Positions 23,642-24,595 of a DNA stretch of 24,595 nt are shown piece by piece. The position numbers and the translations under genes were made by a program. A model generated the notes under the pieces. That model searched no databases. It had not been told where the DNA came from and saw nothing but the letters and a program-made list of their open reading frames with translations. How positions within the stretch are numbered: the stretch's first letter is position 1; the number at the start of each line of letters is the position of its first letter. This DNA is from CAZRNB01 sp964601355. Its GTDB lineage: Bacteria; Planctomycetota; Phycisphaerae; Sedimentisphaerales; Anaerobacaceae. The DNA is taken from assembly GCA_964601355.1 (NCBI GenBank), contig CAZRNB010000036.1, positions 1-24,595 of the forward strand, written 5' to 3'.

Positions 23642-23682
23642 TATAAAAAATGGGCCTATACCGAATAAATCAGTATAGGCCC
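23642..23682 (-). terminator. Intrinsic terminator of the partial LamG gene
   Basis: On the - strand GGGCCTATAC (23682-23673) pairs with GTATAGGCCC (23661-23652) and is followed by ATTTTTTATAA. It lies about 90 bases after the LamG gene stop. Its loop and right arm match the hairpin after the other LamG gene at 15370-15402. Confidence 0.85.
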
Positions 23683-23774
23683 CAATATTGGCGTAAAACA
23701 ACTCGGTTCTAATCCCTCGACCAGGCTCCCATCGGGTCTGAGCCTCAGGGTCGAAGACAGAACAGGTTTAGGTC

Positions 23775-24595
23775 CTAATTATTCACAAGGTAAAGAATCT
23801 CTGCAGCAGACAAAGCCCGGTTGTAAATCCTGACCTCATCGATCATTCCGTCAAAGAGACGATACGGCTTCCAACCCGTATCCTCCATGTTTGCGCCGAT
23901 CGTCACATCAAACGTGTTCAAGGCGATGCCGGCCGTGTCGGCTACTTCAACGTCCAGTACGCCGTCAACGTAGAGTTTGGCCCCGTAGGTTATGTCGTAC
24001 GTACCGCAGACATAGTGCCACGAGTCAAACCCGACCTCTATCGTCCCATCAATACCATGGGTGGTGGGGCGGCTGGCGTAGCCGCAGAAGCCAAAATGCA
24101 ATTTGGTGGTGGCCCCAACGTTGCCTATTCTCCAGGCGCTGTCGCCCTTGGCGACAATAGCGCGCCATTCGTCGGGGACGGAACGGAAGTTGACCCACGC
24201 CCCAACGGTAATCGCGTCCACCAAGTCAAACAGCGGGTCGGCCCCGCAGTTCACATAGGGACCAACGGTACCGTTATTAGAAGGCAGCAGGTCAATCGCC
24301 ATGCCGGCAACTCCAGCCACGTATGTTGCGGCATTACCAGCACCCATAATTTCTTCAGTGCCATTTAGTCCATTACCGGAGCTGTCATCTGCATTGTTCT
24401 CAAGTGCGTAATAGGCCACCAGGCCTTCGGTACCCGGATTAACTCCTTTTTGAGGACCCTTGGCGTAGTTGGCCGCAATCTCGCCCTCAGAAAGGGCACG
24501 GTTGTAGATACTGAACTCTTGAATCGAGCCAATCCACTCCGGATCGCCATCATAGCCACCCTTTGCCAGATAGGCTAACTTCTGGCTGATCCCGC
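23775..24595 (-). CDS. LamG-domain protein, 5' end outside the window
   Basis: The frame is open from the right window edge to the stop at 23775, giving at least 273 residues of the C-terminal part. An internal ATG at 24419 is not the true start, because upstream codons read well: GGYDGDPEWIGSIQEFSIYN, then RALSEGEIAANYAKG, the end of a preceding LamG-like domain. A second complete LamG domain follows: GLVAYYALENNADDSSGNGL, ITVGAWVNF, SWHYVCGTYD, KLYVDGVLD and IDEVRIYNRALSAAEILYL. It resembles the LamG domain of the tandem-repeat protein (GLVAHYAFENNTNDSSGNGL) and has the same type of 3' hairpin. It is probably an exported carbohydrate- or surface-binding protein; the signal peptide would lie outside the window. 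Confidence 0.85.
   Translation of the reverse strand, partial: GISQKLAYLAKGGYDGDPEWIGSIQEFSIYNRALSEGEIAANYAKGPQKGVNPGTEGLVAYYALENNADDSSGNGLNGTEEIMGAGNAATYVAGVAGMAIDLLPSNNGTVGPYVNCGADPLFDLVDAITVGAWVNFRSVPDEWRAIVAKGDSAWRIGNVGATTKLHFGFCGYASRPTTHGIDGTIEVGFDSWHYVCGTYDITYGAKLYVDGVLDVEVADTAGIALNTFDVTIGANMEDTGWKPYRLFDGMIDEVRIYNRALSAAEILYLVNN

Larger units (their letters stand above)
22584..23774. other. 1.2-kb gene-free region rich in palindromes
   Basis: No gene is credible. A 101-codon + strand frame at 23096-23401 runs through repeat sequence and lacks a ribosome site or protein-like pattern. Palindromes are dense: ATCCCGAT/ATCGGGAT (23134-23151), AAATCTG/CAGATTT (about 23161-23183), GTCTTC-GGCA-GAAGAC inside CCCGT/ACGGG (23227-23252), a CGCGTACGCG core (about 23321-23330), the CCCGTTAGAAA element (23448-23510) and a terminator (23642-23682). 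Confidence 0.65.

Noticed and set aside
24365..24559. 64-codon - strand frame starting with ATG at 24559
   Set aside because: It is out of frame with the LamG gene, whose true frame stays open to the window end with LamG-like sequence.
1..24595. CRISPR array, phage, toxin-antitoxin or other defence system
   Set aside because: No regular repeat-spacer pattern, cas, integrase, transposase or nuclease gene was seen; the HTH-S24 protein alone is not evidence of a prophage.

Overview
The window looks like a planctomycete chromosome, most likely class Phycisphaerae. This is inferred from several prepilin-like proteins with an FTLIELL cleavage site and H-X9-DG-type C-termini, large secreted LamG/PA14/Fn3-like proteins, a dockerin-like C-terminal tail, a LacI-like/AraC fusion regulator of the XylR type, and many short palindromic repeats. 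No rRNA, tRNA, CRISPR array, transposase or phage gene was recognised.

Layout. 1-2820 (+): manganese exporter MntP, a DUF362/ferredoxin-like protein and an HTH-S24 repressor-like protein. 2886-3641 (-): ComF-like phosphoribosyltransferase, convergent with the repressor. 3758-9350 (-): a cobalamin-regulated cluster. A B12 riboswitch (about 9350-9140) and an intrinsic terminator (9032-8994) precede, in transcription order, a secreted protein, a prepilin-like protein, cobC, cobU, cobT and cobS. 9531-10313 (-): a membrane-anchored coiled-coil protein. 10443-11378 (+): a fumarylacetoacetate hydrolase family enzyme. 11594-17866 (-): two large exported proteins. 18198-19382 (-): the XylR-type regulator. 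19919-22583 (+): three tandem prepilin-like genes, divergent from the regulator. 23775-24595 (-): the 3' part of another LamG protein, cut by the window end.

The most interesting unit is the riboswitch-led cluster. CobU, CobT, CobS and CobC assemble the lower (nucleotide) loop of cobamides and serve corrinoid salvage. The first two genes behind the riboswitch are instead an exported protein of unrecognised function and a prepilin-like protein. The B12 control suggests an undescribed surface system for capturing or handling corrinoids, tied to intracellular salvage. That function is inferred from context only. The exported protein also carries an apparent TGG-to-TAG change that removes the end of its dockerin-like tail.

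The right half resembles a carbohydrate or surface-protein locus: exported beta-domain proteins, a sugar-type regulator and tandem prepilin-like proteins. It shows recent modular evolution: a 3 x 180-residue tandem repeat with mosaic exchange, a domain nested in another, copied terminators, a shared 5' leader motif and a candidate leader peptide.
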